64,000 nucleotides of DNA from Pseudomonadota bacterium. Lineage in GTDB: Bacteria; Myxococcota_A; Polyangia; Polyangiales; Polyangiaceae. Position 1 is the stretch's first letter. Every line of letters begins with the position of its first letter. The notes under the pieces are model-generated. The model saw only the letters and a program-made list of their open reading frames with translations. It was not told where the DNA came from and did not search any database. Shown one piece after another: positions 52,185 to 61,201 of this stretch. Made by a program: the position numbers and the translations under genes. The stretch is taken from assembly GCA_023423895.1 (NCBI GenBank), contig JAFAER010000223.1:1-64000 (forward strand), written 5' to 3'.

Positions 52185-54886
52185 TGGATCCCCAGCTGGC
52201 TGGTGAGTCGGAAGTTCCGCGGCCCGAATCCGAGCGCCGGGTTCACGAGTCCGAGCTTCCCCGGGCCGATGCCGTATGTCACGAGGCTCGGCGGGAGCGT
52301 GAACGAGGGGATGGGCAACGCCGGTAACGCGTTGTTGAGCGACTGATCGACGACCTTCTGCAGGAGCGTCTGGAGCATCGACGTGAGCACTCCGTTCGTG
52401 GACGAGTCGAGCGACACGTCGCCGGTGGAGAAGTGCATCTCGGTGATGACGAAGCTCCCGAACTTCAGATCGTTGCCGACGAGCGAGGGGGTCGATCTGG
52501 CGCGCGCGCCGAGCCCCACGCGGAGCGGTGGAAGCGGGTTACCGGAGCCATCGGTCCCGCCGAAGAGCCCGGGGTAGGTGACGGCGAGCTGCATCGAGCC
52601 GAGCGACAGCTCGACGGCGTTGCCGCTCAGCGTCGCCACGGGCGGAAGGAGCGTGGTGACGCGCATCTCGACCCCCGCCGGCAGGCCGTTGCCGAGCTGT
52701 GCGCCGGTCATCGTCGCGTTGAACATACCGCCGCGCCAGAGGGCGTGGAGCGCCTGCTCGAAGACGCCGACGTGGATCGAGACGCCAGCGGTGCTGGGGG
52801 GGCTCACGGGCAGGTCGTCGAGCACCGTCCCCGTGGGCACGGGCACACCGAGGGAAGGCAGCGCGTGTCCGGCCGGCGCCGTGAGCCGGCTCGAGAGCCC
52901 GACGAGCATGCGCGAGGAGCTCGTCGACACCGACGAGAACCCGACGCCGAACGACAGCGGGATGTTCCCCGTGCCGTCGAGCTTCGGAACGTTGAACGAC
53001 GTTCCGAGCGTCGAGACATCGAGCCCCGACAGGACTCCGTCCAGGACCGCATTGAAGTTGTTGGTGATGAAGTTCGTCACCAGCGTTCGCACGGTGTTCT
53101 TGAGCGAGCCTTCGGCGAGCGGCACGACGATGTTGTCGATGATCCAGCCGTCCACGCCGCCGAACGACGTGTTCAAGCTGCCGACGTTCGTCACGACGGA
53201 GTCCGGGCGGACCGAGCCGTGGAGCTTGCCGCCCGAGATCGACGTGTCGATGATCATCGTCACGTCGAGATACGAGAACGTGGCCCAGCCCGTCGTGTCG
53301 TACGGAATGGGCCCGGCGTCGCCCCAGACCCGCATGTTCACGCCGACGTTCGGCACGCGGACGTGAGCCCGCAGCCCGCCGTTCACGAGCGTCACGTCGA
53401 CGGTCTGCTGCCCCGGAAGACTCAACCCTCTGTATTCGACGCCGGAGCTGTACCAGCAGACGCATCCGAGGAAGGTGCAGGTCTGCGAGTCGCAGGCCCG
53501 AGGCTTGAGCGGGTTCGACGTCCTGAGCCCCGAGTCGATCGCGCTCGCGAGCCCCGCGCTGTTGGCGACCCGGTGGAGCATGTCGCCGAACGACGTGATC
53601 GGGCCCGAGCGACCGATGTCGTCGACCGCGGGCTGGTTGAGCTTCAGATCGACGGTATCGGCGTAGAGTCCCGCCTCGGTCGCCCATTGATTCGCGACCA
53701 GGAACGAGCACGTGCGCGTGCTCTGTGCGCCGTTCTGGCTGGTGGCGACGATGTTGGCGAAGTTGATGCCGAAGCGCGTCGTGAAGGGCACCGAGAACGA
53801 GCCACCGGCGAGGTTCGCCGCTGCGCCGTTGACCGTCACGCTCGTCACACCGTTCGGGCTGTTGACGCTCCCGGCGAACGAGATGGTCGAGCCGGGCACG
53901 GCGTTGAGCATCGCGCCGTCGGCCGGGCCTGAACATTCGATCGTGGGACCGTTGCCGTCGACCTCGATCTCGACTTGCGCCACGAGCGCCGTCCCGGTCG
54001 CCGTCGGCGGCGGGACCGTCGCAGACAACGTGTAGAAGCCGTTCGCGAGGTACTGGTAGTGGTTCGGCCCCAGCGTCGAGCTCGCGCTCGGCGCGCTGGC
54101 GTACTGCGTCGGCGCGGTGATGATCGGGTTGTCGTACTGGTCAGCGACGCGCGTCTCGATCGTGACGACCGAGCCGATCGGATAGACGACCTTCAAGGGA
54201 GTCGGCGAGATGACGAGCGTTGCGGGCTTGTCGGGGACGACCTCGATCGGCACCGCGTGCGTCGTCGCGCCGGCGATCGAGCAGGCGAGCTCGTAGATGC
54301 CGGCATGGGTGAGGGTCCCCTTCAGGCCGGTGATGACGTTGCCGGCGTCCGTCGGCGCGGACGTGAGCGCCGGCTTCGCGTCGGGGACGACGTTGCCGAA
54401 GGCGTCGTGTGCGGTGCACGTTGCGGTCACCTCGGCTCCGGCGACGACCGACGTTGCGCTGAGCGCCGTGTCGACGGATGCGATCGGACCCGGGATGATC
54501 GCGATCTTCGCGCCCACGTCGTCGCCAACGCCGAGCCCGGGGAACGTGCATCTTGCACTCACTTCGCCGGCGCGAACCGCGATCGTCTTGCCGGCGGCGT
54601 CCTTCTGGACGGAGTCGCTCGGAGCGAACACGATGTCGAGCTCCGTGTCGGCTGACGGCTGCACCGCGGTTCCCTCGGCGTCGACGAGGACACACGACAC
54701 GGCGATCTCGTCGCCGGCGGCGACCGTCGTCGGAGCCGCCGTGCGCGCGCCCGCGTAGACGTTCTGCGTCGGTGGCGCCGCCTCCGGCACGTCGTCGCTG
54801 CCGCAGCCTGCCGTCAGCGCCGCGAAGACGACGAGCGCTGCGGAGAGCGCATGACGGGCCCTGTCCGAAACGTCGATAGGCATCAC
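52181..54886 (-). CDS. large lipoprotein paralogue with three Ig-like domains and predicted lipid-binding-like region
   Basis: 901 residues. Lipobox T-A-G-C (Cys near residue 28). Three successive Ig-like domains (residues 40-310) each have an A-x-D-x-x-G-N-type loop (VDAEGTAV, HDAFGNVV, ADQYDNPI). A further domain at about 315-400 contains TRFGINFANIVATSQNG, which parallels the downstream gene, and a long C-terminal region follows (410-901) with L-H-A-L-W-R-G-G-M-F, matching the L-H-S-L-W-N-S-G-L-L of its partner. The two therefore share architecture and are translationally coupled. Expected location: periplasmic face or outer membrane. No family name is certain. Confidence 0.8.
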   Translation of the reverse strand: MMPIDVSDRARHALSAALVVFAALTAGCGSDDVPEAAPPTQNVYAGARTAAPTTVAAGDEIAVSCVLVDAEGTAVQPSADTELDIVFAPSDSVQKDAAGKTIAVRAGEVSARCTFPGLGVGDDVGAKIAIIPGPIASVDTALSATSVVAGAEVTATCTAHDAFGNVVPDAKPALTSAPTDAGNVITGLKGTLTHAGIYELACSIAGATTHAVPIEVVPDKPATLVISPTPLKVVYPIGSVVTIETRVADQYDNPIITAPTQYASAPSASSTLGPNHYQYLANGFYTLSATVPPPTATGTALVAQVEIEVDGNGPTIECSGPADGAMLNAVPGSTISFAGSVNSPNGVTSVTVNGAAANLAGGSFSVPFTTRFGINFANIVATSQNGAQSTRTCSFLVANQWATEAGLYADTVDLKLNQPAVDDIGRSGPITSFGDMLHRVANSAGLASAIDSGLRTSNPLKPRACDSQTCTFLGCVCWYSSGVEYRGLSLPGQQTVDVTLVNGGLRAHVRVPNVGVNMRVWGDAGPIPYDTTGWATFSYLDVTMIIDTSISGGKLHGSVRPDSVVTNVGSLNTSFGGVDGWIIDNIVVPLAEGSLKNTVRTLVTNFITNNFNAVLDGVLSGLDVSTLGTSFNVPKLDGTGNIPLSFGVGFSSVSTSSSRMLVGLSSRLTAPAGHALPSLGVPVPTGTVLDDLPVSPPSTAGVSIHVGVFEQALHALWRGGMFNATMTGAQLGNGLPAGVEMRVTTLLPPVATLSGNAVELSLGSMQLAVTYPGLFGGTDGSGNPLPPLRVGLGARARSTPSLVGNDLKFGSFVITEMHFSTGDVSLDSSTNGVLTSMLQTLLQKVVDQSLNNALPALPIPSFTLPPSLVTYGIGPGKLGLVNPALGFGPRNFRLTSQLGIQ

Positions 54887-55347
54887 GCTTCCTCCGGGTC
54901 ACCGCGGCTCCTCGAGACGAGGAAGACGCACGATCCCCCACCGTCGAAGAACGATAGCGAACTCCGCAGCGCCCGTCGAACGCCGGGTCACCGCGCGATA
55001 CGTCACATGACCCCACGCGAAGTCGCGCCGAAGGCGCCGTGCGCGGGCGAGGATCACCGACGCCGCTCGTCGAGGTGGCGGCGCGTCCCAGGGCCCGACC
55101 TCTGACGACGCGCATGCCTCCGACGCGCGTCGTCATGCTCAGCACGCAGAAGTTGCAGTCGACTCTGAAAGCCGTGCGCAGAAGGCCGTTCTCATCTGAC
55201 GTGCAACGTGCGTGAGAACGGCTCCCGTTCCAGGTGCCCACCTCACCGCACACGCATCGGCTTGCCACGTCACGGGCGTCGCGCGCTGCACAACCCACGG
55301 TTCACACATGGCCGGCGTCCGCGCTCAGCACACCGCGCCTCGGAGAG
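54887..55347. other. 461-bp divergent gap with inverted repeat
   Basis: Between the lipoprotein pair (minus) and the chemoreceptor gene (plus). The inverted repeat at 55185-55222 is the only structured element I see. Promoters for both directions should lie here. Confidence 0.45.
55185..55222 (+). promoter_or_regulatory. 10-bp inverted repeat upstream of the chemoreceptor gene
   Basis: GCCGTTCTCA (55185-55194) and TGAGAACGGC (55213-55222) are perfect complements around an 18-base spacer. No T-run. It lies 126 bp before the start and could be an operator for a dimeric regulator. Confidence 0.45.
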
Positions 55348-56946
55348 ATGATGATGTCGACCACACTCAAGCTGTTCCTTTGCCTGATACCCATCCTGGT
55401 CGTGACGGCCGTACTCGGCTGGATCGGCGTCTCCGGCCTGGCAGAGACGAACGCGGCGATGGGGACGCTGTACGGTCGTGAGTTGGAGGGCGTGAACCGG
55501 CTGCAGACTGCACAGGGCCATCTCTTGCGGGTCGGTCGGGTTGCGCGGCAGAGCATCATCGACTCGGAGCCGGTCGCCCTGCAGGAGGACCTGAGGCTCT
55601 TCGAAGCGGCAGACGCCGACTTCCGAACGGAGCTGGGCGCAGCCGAGAAGACGATCTGGACACCTGAAGGCAAAGCGAAGCTCGCGGAGATTCGCTCCGG
55701 CTATGCGACCTACGTCGGGATCGTCCGTGACCTCGTCCGCTTCGCGGTGGCCAACGAGAACGCGAAGGCGGCGGAGCGGCTCCCCGCGGCGCGGCAGGCG
55801 GGCAACGTCGTCGAAGCAGCGTTTGCAGAGATCGTCACGATCAAGCTCGACGCCGCGAAGCGCACGTATGACGACAGCACGGCGGCGTACCAATCGCAGC
55901 GCCGCACGACCATTGGGTTCGGCGTCTTCGGATTCATCCTCGCCGCCGTGTGCGGAGCTGTCATGTTCCGCGTCGGTCGCGCTCTCGACACGACCGTGCA
56001 GAAGATGAAGGCCGTGCTCGCCGAGGTCAAAGCCGTCTCGTTGGCTGTCTCGTCAGCCTCCCAGCAGCTCGCATCGTCGTCCTCGGACATCGCGGGTGGA
56101 GCGCAGAAGCAGGCCGCAAGCCTCGAAGAGACCGCAGCGAGCCTCGAGGAGATCACGTCGACGGTCACGCAGAACGCGGAGAACGCGCAACATGCCTCCC
56201 AGCTCGCGAATGCGTCGCGTGAAGTCGCCGATCGCGGAGGTGATGTCGTCGGCGCTGCGATTGTCGCGATGAACGAGATTACGACAGCGTCGAAGAAGAT
56301 CGCGGAGATCATCACGACCATCGACGAGATCGCCTTCCAGACGAATCTCCTCGCCCTCAACGCTGCCGTCGAGGCCGCGCGAGCCGGTGAGCAGGGCCGC
56401 GGATTCGCGGTCGTTGCGACGGAGGTGCGTAACCTCGCTCAACGGAGCGCGACGTCTGCGAAGGAGATCAAGGGGCTGATTGTCGACTCCGTGCACAAGA
56501 TCGAGGTCGGGTCGAAGCACGTCACGGACTCCGGGACGACGCTGAGCGAGATCGTCACGTCGGTGAAGCGCGTTACCGATATGGTCGCTGAGATCGCGGC
56601 GGCGTCGCGTGAGCAGAACACGGGCATCCAGCAGGTGAACAAGGCCATCACGCAGATGGACCAGGTCACTCAGCAGAACGCCTCGCAAACGGAAGAGATG
56701 AGCGCGACCGCCGAGAGTCTCTCGCAGCAGGCGCTCCAGCTTCAGTCCGTCATCACGCGCTTCCGATTCGATGGCGATGACGGGGAAGTCCTTGTGCATG
56801 CGGCCCCCGCTCTCACGGTGAAGCTGACGGCAAAGCGACGGCCGGCACCCCCGCAGAGCGGCGCTCGCGTCGTCGCGCTCCGCTCGAACGACGAGAGCGC
56901 CAACCGGCTACACCCCACCGGCACAGAGGGGTTCGACGAGTTCTGA
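55348..56946 (+). CDS. methyl-accepting chemotaxis protein
   Basis: 532 residues from the first of three consecutive ATG codons (55348, 55351, 55354), behind GGAGAG. TM1 is near residues 7-30 (FLCLIPILVVTAVLGWIG), a four-helix-bundle-type periplasmic domain covers about 30-185, and TM2 is near 187-207. The HAMP region looks short. The signalling hairpin has the canonical tip E-I-A-F-Q-T-N-L-L-A-L-N-A-A-V-E-A-A-R-A-G-E. The C-terminus ends G-T-E-G-F-D-E-F, which is compatible with a degenerate CheR-tethering pentapeptide. No che genes are adjacent. A strong terminator follows. Confidence 0.95.
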   Translation: MMMSTTLKLFLCLIPILVVTAVLGWIGVSGLAETNAAMGTLYGRELEGVNRLQTAQGHLLRVGRVARQSIIDSEPVALQEDLRLFEAADADFRTELGAAEKTIWTPEGKAKLAEIRSGYATYVGIVRDLVRFAVANENAKAAERLPAARQAGNVVEAAFAEIVTIKLDAAKRTYDDSTAAYQSQRRTTIGFGVFGFILAAVCGAVMFRVGRALDTTVQKMKAVLAEVKAVSLAVSSASQQLASSSSDIAGGAQKQAASLEETAASLEEITSTVTQNAENAQHASQLANASREVADRGGDVVGAAIVAMNEITTASKKIAEIITTIDEIAFQTNLLALNAAVEAARAGEQGRGFAVVATEVRNLAQRSATSAKEIKGLIVDSVHKIEVGSKHVTDSGTTLSEIVTSVKRVTDMVAEIAAASREQNTGIQQVNKAITQMDQVTQQNASQTEEMSATAESLSQQALQLQSVITRFRFDGDDGEVLVHAAPALTVKLTAKRRPAPPQSGARVVALRSNDESANRLHPTGTEGFDEF

Positions 56947-57000
56947 CGCGCGACAGCCGCACGGTCGTCCACCCGAAGTCGCCACTCGAGATGTTGATGA

Positions 57001-57047
57001 TGCCTTGGCTCTCGCCGGCTACGCGAGAGCCAAGGCATTTGGCTTTT
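57001..57047 (+). terminator. Rho-independent terminator of the chemoreceptor gene
   Basis: Perfect 15-bp stem: TGCCTTGGCTCTCGC (57001-57015), 7-base loop, GCGAGAGCCAAGGCA (57023-57037), followed by TTTGGCTTTT. It begins 55 bp after the stop. No A-run on the other side, so it serves the plus strand. Confidence 0.9.
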
Positions 57048-57202
57048 GTCATCCTCGATTCAGGCGGCCGCCGCCAGCCGCCGCGCTTCATCCCTCGAGC
57101 CGCCACACGGACGTGGAAGCGCCTAAGGAAGAGGAGCTCTGGCGCACGGCTCGTGGTCGTGCGTGAAACGACTCTCGATGAGTAGGAACGGTTTCGGCCG
57201 GA

Positions 57203-57218
57203 CGCCCCGAAAGGGGCG
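57203..57218 (-). terminator. possible hairpin downstream of the collagen-like gene
   Basis: CGCCCC (57203-57208), a 4-base loop (GAAA on the plus strand), GGGGCG (57213-57218). It lies 27 bp past the stop of the minus-strand gene. No T-run follows on that strand, so termination is doubtful. Confidence 0.3.
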
Positions 57219-57244
57219 GTGTCGACAGTAATTGTCAACACGCT

Positions 57245-58657
57245 CTAGTAAAACAGGAGCTCGGGCTGCGCTGTGACGGTCGTCGAGATGTCGCCTGTGT
57301 TGCCCGGCTCCGCCGCTCCCTGTGCGCCGGTCGCCTTCGTTCCGTCGCCGCCGTCGCCTCCGGAAGCGCCGCCGCCGCCGCCCGCAGCAGCCAGCACGTT
57401 CGCCGTGCCGTTGACCGCGGAGTTTCCGGCGTTGCCGCCGGTGACGATGATGTTGCTCGGGTTCGCGATCGACGGCGGGTTGGCCGTGAGGAGCTGGACG
57501 ATGCCCCCGCCACCACCGCCGCCACCGCCGTAGAGCTGGCCCGTCGGTCCGGCGATCGCGTTCGCGCCGTTGCCGCCGTTCGCACGGATGAACCCGGTCG
57601 TCCCGATGGTGATGGTGCCGCGGGCGATGAGCGTGACCACGCCACCTCCGCCACCTCCGCCGCCGGCCATGGCCGTCCCGCCGTTGAGCTGCGCATGGCG
57701 CCCCACCGCGTCGATGTTCCCGTTGATGGTGATGTTCCCCTGGGCAGCCAGGATGAGCCGGCCTCCCGCCTCGCCGCCGAAGCTGTTCGTGCCGACCGAC
57801 GCACGGGGCCGGAACCCACCGCCGCCGCCGTGCAGATCGAAGCGCGTGAGCAACGCGGACCGCCCGAGATCGAGACCTCTTCCGCCCTGGTAGTCCTCCG
57901 CAGAGGAGATGGCGATCCCGCGGGGCGGCGCGTTGACGGTCTGCGTCTGCTGCTCCGGATTGACCGCGATGATGCCTAGCGATCCAAGCACGATGTCCCC
58001 CGTCGCACGGATCATGGTGCCGCTCGCGACGATGAGCGTGCCGTTGACGTTGACGTTGCGGAACATCAGATTCGCGCCGTTCACGAGCGACCCGTATCCG
58101 ATGGCGAGGTTCCGCAGCGGCGACGTGCTGAGCAGGTTGAAGTCGCCTGCCGAGCCGTCGCCGTAAACGGCGAGCGCGCCCGACGTCCCCTGCGGGCCCG
58201 CAGGACCCTCGGGGCCGACCGGACCCTGCGGTCCTTGCACGCCGTTGCACAGGTACTTCGTGGAGGTCGGATCGATCTCGCCCGGGTCCGGCACTCCGTT
58301 GCCGTTGTGATCGATCGCGGCCTGGAGCATGACCCCGCCGTGCGGGCAGTTCCCGCCCGCAGGCTCGGGCACGAGGTTCACCATCGCCGCCGCCCCGGCG
58401 TCCGCCTGCGGTCCTTGCGGTCCTTGCGGTCCTTGCGATCCTTGCTGCCCTGCCGAACCTTGTCGACCTGGCGATCCTTCCGATCCCGGCGCGCCTTGCG
58501 AGCCTGGGGTGCCCTGCGGACCCTGTGCTCCGGCAGGACCTTCCGAGCCCGGAGAGCCTGCCTCACCTTTGCACGCGCCGAGACCCAAGAGCCCGACGAG
58601 GATCGAGACCTTCAGCGCCCGCATTCCGAGGACCTCGGACGAACGACGTACACCCAT
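57245..58657 (-). CDS. collagen-like lipoprotein with Gly-rich beta-helix-like region
   Basis: 470 residues. The start at 58657 lies behind GAGGAGA; an ATG at 58624 is the alternative. Lipobox L-G-A-C. Residues 32-85 are collagen-type Gly-X-Y triplets (GPAGAQGPQGTPG and further), and a second block at about 140-160 (GPQGPVGPEGPAGPQG). Residues 160-470 are Asn/Gly-rich strands with V-N-V-N-G-T-L-I-V-A-S-G-T and poly-Gly runs (three or more of 6-9 Gly), as in beta-helix surface proteins. It is expected to form a rigid, surface-exposed rod. Convergent with the chemoreceptor gene. Confidence 0.9.
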   Translation of the reverse strand: MGVRRSSEVLGMRALKVSILVGLLGLGACKGEAGSPGSEGPAGAQGPQGTPGSQGAPGSEGSPGRQGSAGQQGSQGPQGPQGPQADAGAAAMVNLVPEPAGGNCPHGGVMLQAAIDHNGNGVPDPGEIDPTSTKYLCNGVQGPQGPVGPEGPAGPQGTSGALAVYGDGSAGDFNLLSTSPLRNLAIGYGSLVNGANLMFRNVNVNGTLIVASGTMIRATGDIVLGSLGIIAVNPEQQTQTVNAPPRGIAISSAEDYQGGRGLDLGRSALLTRFDLHGGGGGFRPRASVGTNSFGGEAGGRLILAAQGNITINGNIDAVGRHAQLNGGTAMAGGGGGGGGVVTLIARGTITIGTTGFIRANGGNGANAIAGPTGQLYGGGGGGGGGIVQLLTANPPSIANPSNIIVTGGNAGNSAVNGTANVLAAAGGGGGASGGDGGDGTKATGAQGAAEPGNTGDISTTVTAQPELLFY

Positions 58658-59164
58658 GCTTTCTCCTCACTGCCCCTGCGTTAGGAGCGCTCGACCGCGC
58701 AGCGTTACCCGGCATGCGGAGACCGGCGCGTTCGAGCGACGTAGATCGTTCACGAGTACACGCTTCGCGCGTTCGGTGCACGTCATCGAGCGAAGGAACG
58801 GGTAGCGAGGGTGCGTTGGGAAGACGGCTGCTCAGTCAGGTCATGGCAGCTCGTGGCAGCTCATGGCGATTCATGGCGCCGCCTGTGGGGCGTCCTCTGT
58901 CAGACCGCGCGAGCGTGAGCACGGGTCCCGCGGCTGCTTCGTTCAGGCGCGCCTTCCGACATGCTCGAGTCGATCGCGGTCGGCACCGGCTCCGCGTCGA
59001 TGCCCTACGACGCTTCGACGTCGACGAGGAACGGCACGTGCGCGACAACGATCGCCGTGCTCTGCATGACCGCGCCGCGTCGCGCAGACCTCGCAGCAGA
59101 CCTCGCCGCCGATCGAAGAACGGAGTGCTCCGACTCCGCCGAACATGCTCTATTCTCGCGCTTG
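58658..59164. other. 507-bp divergent gap with a decanucleotide repeat
   Basis: Between the collagen-like lipoprotein (minus) and the lipoprotein/kinase operon (plus). It contains the four-unit 10-bp repeat at 58841-58880. I see nothing else with support. Confidence 0.45.
58841..58880 (+). repeat. 10-bp tandem repeat, four units
   Basis: TCATGGCAGC, TCGTGGCAGC, TCATGGCGAT, TCATGGCGCC, that is, one helical turn per unit. It could be a phased operator or slippage. Confidence 0.7.
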
Positions 59165-61201
59165 ATGCGTCCGAAGTCCGCCCTCCTGTACGAACCACCT
59201 TCGGGCTCCAGACGTGTGTCGGTTCGGGGGGCGCTCGTGCGAGCGGCGCTCGGCGCGGCGGCGGTCCTTGCGCTGGCCGCCGGTCCCGGCCTGGCGTGCG
59301 GCGAGAAGAAGGGCGGCCTCATGCTCGCCGTGACGACCGACATGCTGGCGCCGAAAGACGTCAACGTCGTCTCCGTGTCGATCCAGGTCGGGCCGCAGAT
59401 CAAATACAACTTCATCGGTCGCGTGACGCCCGAGGGAGAGGTCCTTCTCCCCGCCACGCTCGCGATCATCGAGCCCGACGATCCGAACGCCGCGATCCGC
59501 GTGCGCGTGATCGCCTTCAAGGAGACGAAGCCCCGGGTCCTGCGCGACATCACGACCACGTCTCCGCGCGCAGGGCGAATCGCGCTTTTGCGCGTCCCGC
59601 TCTCGTTCGTGAACGACGAGTCCGCGACCGGCGCGCTTCCGGTCGACAACCTCCCGCCGAAGGCCGGGGCGCTCGGCACGCTCGCCACGCTCGGCCTTCG
59701 GCCGCTCGCGGATCCCTTCAATCCGTACGGCGCGGAGGTCGTCTCGGCGTGTACGGACCCGGATCAGACGATGATCGACGGCGAGTGCGCGAGCGCGACG
59801 GTCGATTCCGCCACCCTCCCGGACTACGCCGACGAGCTCGTATTTGCCGCGGGTGACCGATCGAAGTGCTTCGACACGGCCCCGTGTTTCAACGGATGGC
59901 GCGAGGTCGTCGACGTCGATCTCGACGCATGCACCGCGCCGAAGGGAGGCGACGTCACGAACGTTGCCCTCCTCACGGCCGACACCGGCGCGTGTGTGGC
60001 TTCCGGCGAATGTTTCGTCCCGATCGACAGCGCCGACGACGGGTGGCGTGACGAGGGCGACCGCGTCCGGTTGCCGAAGGGCGTCTGCAAGAAGCTCCGC
60101 GCGGGAGCGAAGCTCGGGTTCGTCGGTGGAACGGCGTGCGCGCGGAAGACGCCGGATTTTCCGGTATGCACGAATGGTCGGACCACCGTGCCGGACGGCG
60201 GTACGAGCGACAGCGGAACCGACGGCGGGGTCAGCGTTGCCGAGAAGGTGCTGGAGGCGAACGGGGTCCACGGTCTCGCCGTGCTGGACGGTCGCGTGTT
60301 CTACGGGACGTCCAACGGGCTCTTCGAGCTCTCGGGAGGGACGACGAAGACGTTGCCGTTCTCGCCCGCGAACGCGCGCATCGCTCCGTGGCATCTGGCC
60401 CAGCACGCCGACAACGTCATCTTCGCCGACGGAGCGCCGCTCCCCGCGTTCGGTAGCCTCGAGGCGACGATCTTTCCGAACGGCGGCGTCACGCTGGGCA
60501 TGTTCTTCGAGCCGACGACCGCGGTCGTCCCTCGGGCTGCCGCCGTCGGTGTGCAGCGAGCCTGGGTGGCGTTCACGGACGGCGCGGGTGGCGGAAACGT
60601 CGTCTCGTCGGTGCTCGAGCCGACGTCGACCACGGCGACGGGATTCGCGACATCGACCATCCCGGCGACGGCGCTGGGCTACGCGCAGAACCACTCGCTC
60701 TGGGTCGGCGACGAGAGCGGCAAGATCGCGTTGTGCGATACGGATTCGATTCCTTTCGACTGTTCGGCGTTCGCGCAGCTCGCCCCGAGCGGCATCGCCG
60801 TCGACGGGATCGGTGCTGCGTCTGCGACGAACGAACAAGCGTTCCTGCTACGACCCGACGGGATCTTCCTCGCGACCAGGGCGGGGACCGCGCCTGTTCA
60901 GACGAAACGACTCACGACCGCCGATCTCGCGGGCATCACCGACGGCGGTGCCTACTTCCCGCGTGGCATCGCCGCCAACGCGAAGTGTGCGTTTCATGCG
61001 TCGAAGCGCGGCGTCGAATACGTGTCGGCGGACGGCGCCGCGTCCGGCATGCTCGCGGAGCAGACGCGAGCCGAGGTGCTCAGCGTCGTCGCTCCCGTCC
61101 TGGCGAGCTCGACGGAGCGAGACGTCTACTTCGCCGTTCGCGACTCGGTCGCGGCTGGCGGCGGCGTCTATCGCGTGAAGGTCCCCGCGCCGTGTCTGTG
61201 A
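59165..61201 (+). CDS. putative lipoprotein with propeller-like C-terminus, first gene of kinase operon
   Basis: 678 residues from the ATG at 59165, the only start placing the signal correctly (A-L-A-A-G-P-G-L-A-C, lipobox Cys near residue 45). The N-terminal 330 residues are beta-type with several Cys pairs (SKCFDTAPCFNGWREV and others). A Gly/Asp/Ser linker is at about 345-360. The C-terminal part (about 365-678) has repeated strands such as GLAVLDGRVFYGTSNGLFEL and G-K-I-A-L-C-D, which suggest a beta-propeller. Its last codons overlap the kinase start by 10 bp. It is likely the extracytoplasmic partner of the kinase. Confidence 0.75.
   Translation: MRPKSALLYEPPSGSRRVSVRGALVRAALGAAAVLALAAGPGLACGEKKGGLMLAVTTDMLAPKDVNVVSVSIQVGPQIKYNFIGRVTPEGEVLLPATLAIIEPDDPNAAIRVRVIAFKETKPRVLRDITTTSPRAGRIALLRVPLSFVNDESATGALPVDNLPPKAGALGTLATLGLRPLADPFNPYGAEVVSACTDPDQTMIDGECASATVDSATLPDYADELVFAAGDRSKCFDTAPCFNGWREVVDVDLDACTAPKGGDVTNVALLTADTGACVASGECFVPIDSADDGWRDEGDRVRLPKGVCKKLRAGAKLGFVGGTACARKTPDFPVCTNGRTTVPDGGTSDSGTDGGVSVAEKVLEANGVHGLAVLDGRVFYGTSNGLFELSGGTTKTLPFSPANARIAPWHLAQHADNVIFADGAPLPAFGSLEATIFPNGGVTLGMFFEPTTAVVPRAAAVGVQRAWVAFTDGAGGGNVVSSVLEPTSTTATGFATSTIPATALGYAQNHSLWVGDESGKIALCDTDSIPFDCSAFAQLAPSGIAVDGIGAASATNEQAFLLRPDGIFLATRAGTAPVQTKRLTTADLAGITDGGAYFPRGIAANAKCAFHASKRGVEYVSADGAASGMLAEQTRAEVLSVVAPVLASSTERDVYFAVRDSVAAGGGVYRVKVPAPCL

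Noticed and set aside
52539..53936. Long frame of Arg/His-rich residues antisense-shifted within the 901-residue lipoprotein gene
   Set aside because: It lies on the same DNA as a lipoprotein with clear signal peptide and domains; composition is typical of a shadow frame.
57400..57840. Repeated CCGCCG-type blocks resembling a repeat array
   Set aside because: They are codons for Gly runs in the collagen-like lipoprotein on the minus strand, with no spacer/repeat regularity. There is no CRISPR array anywhere in the window.
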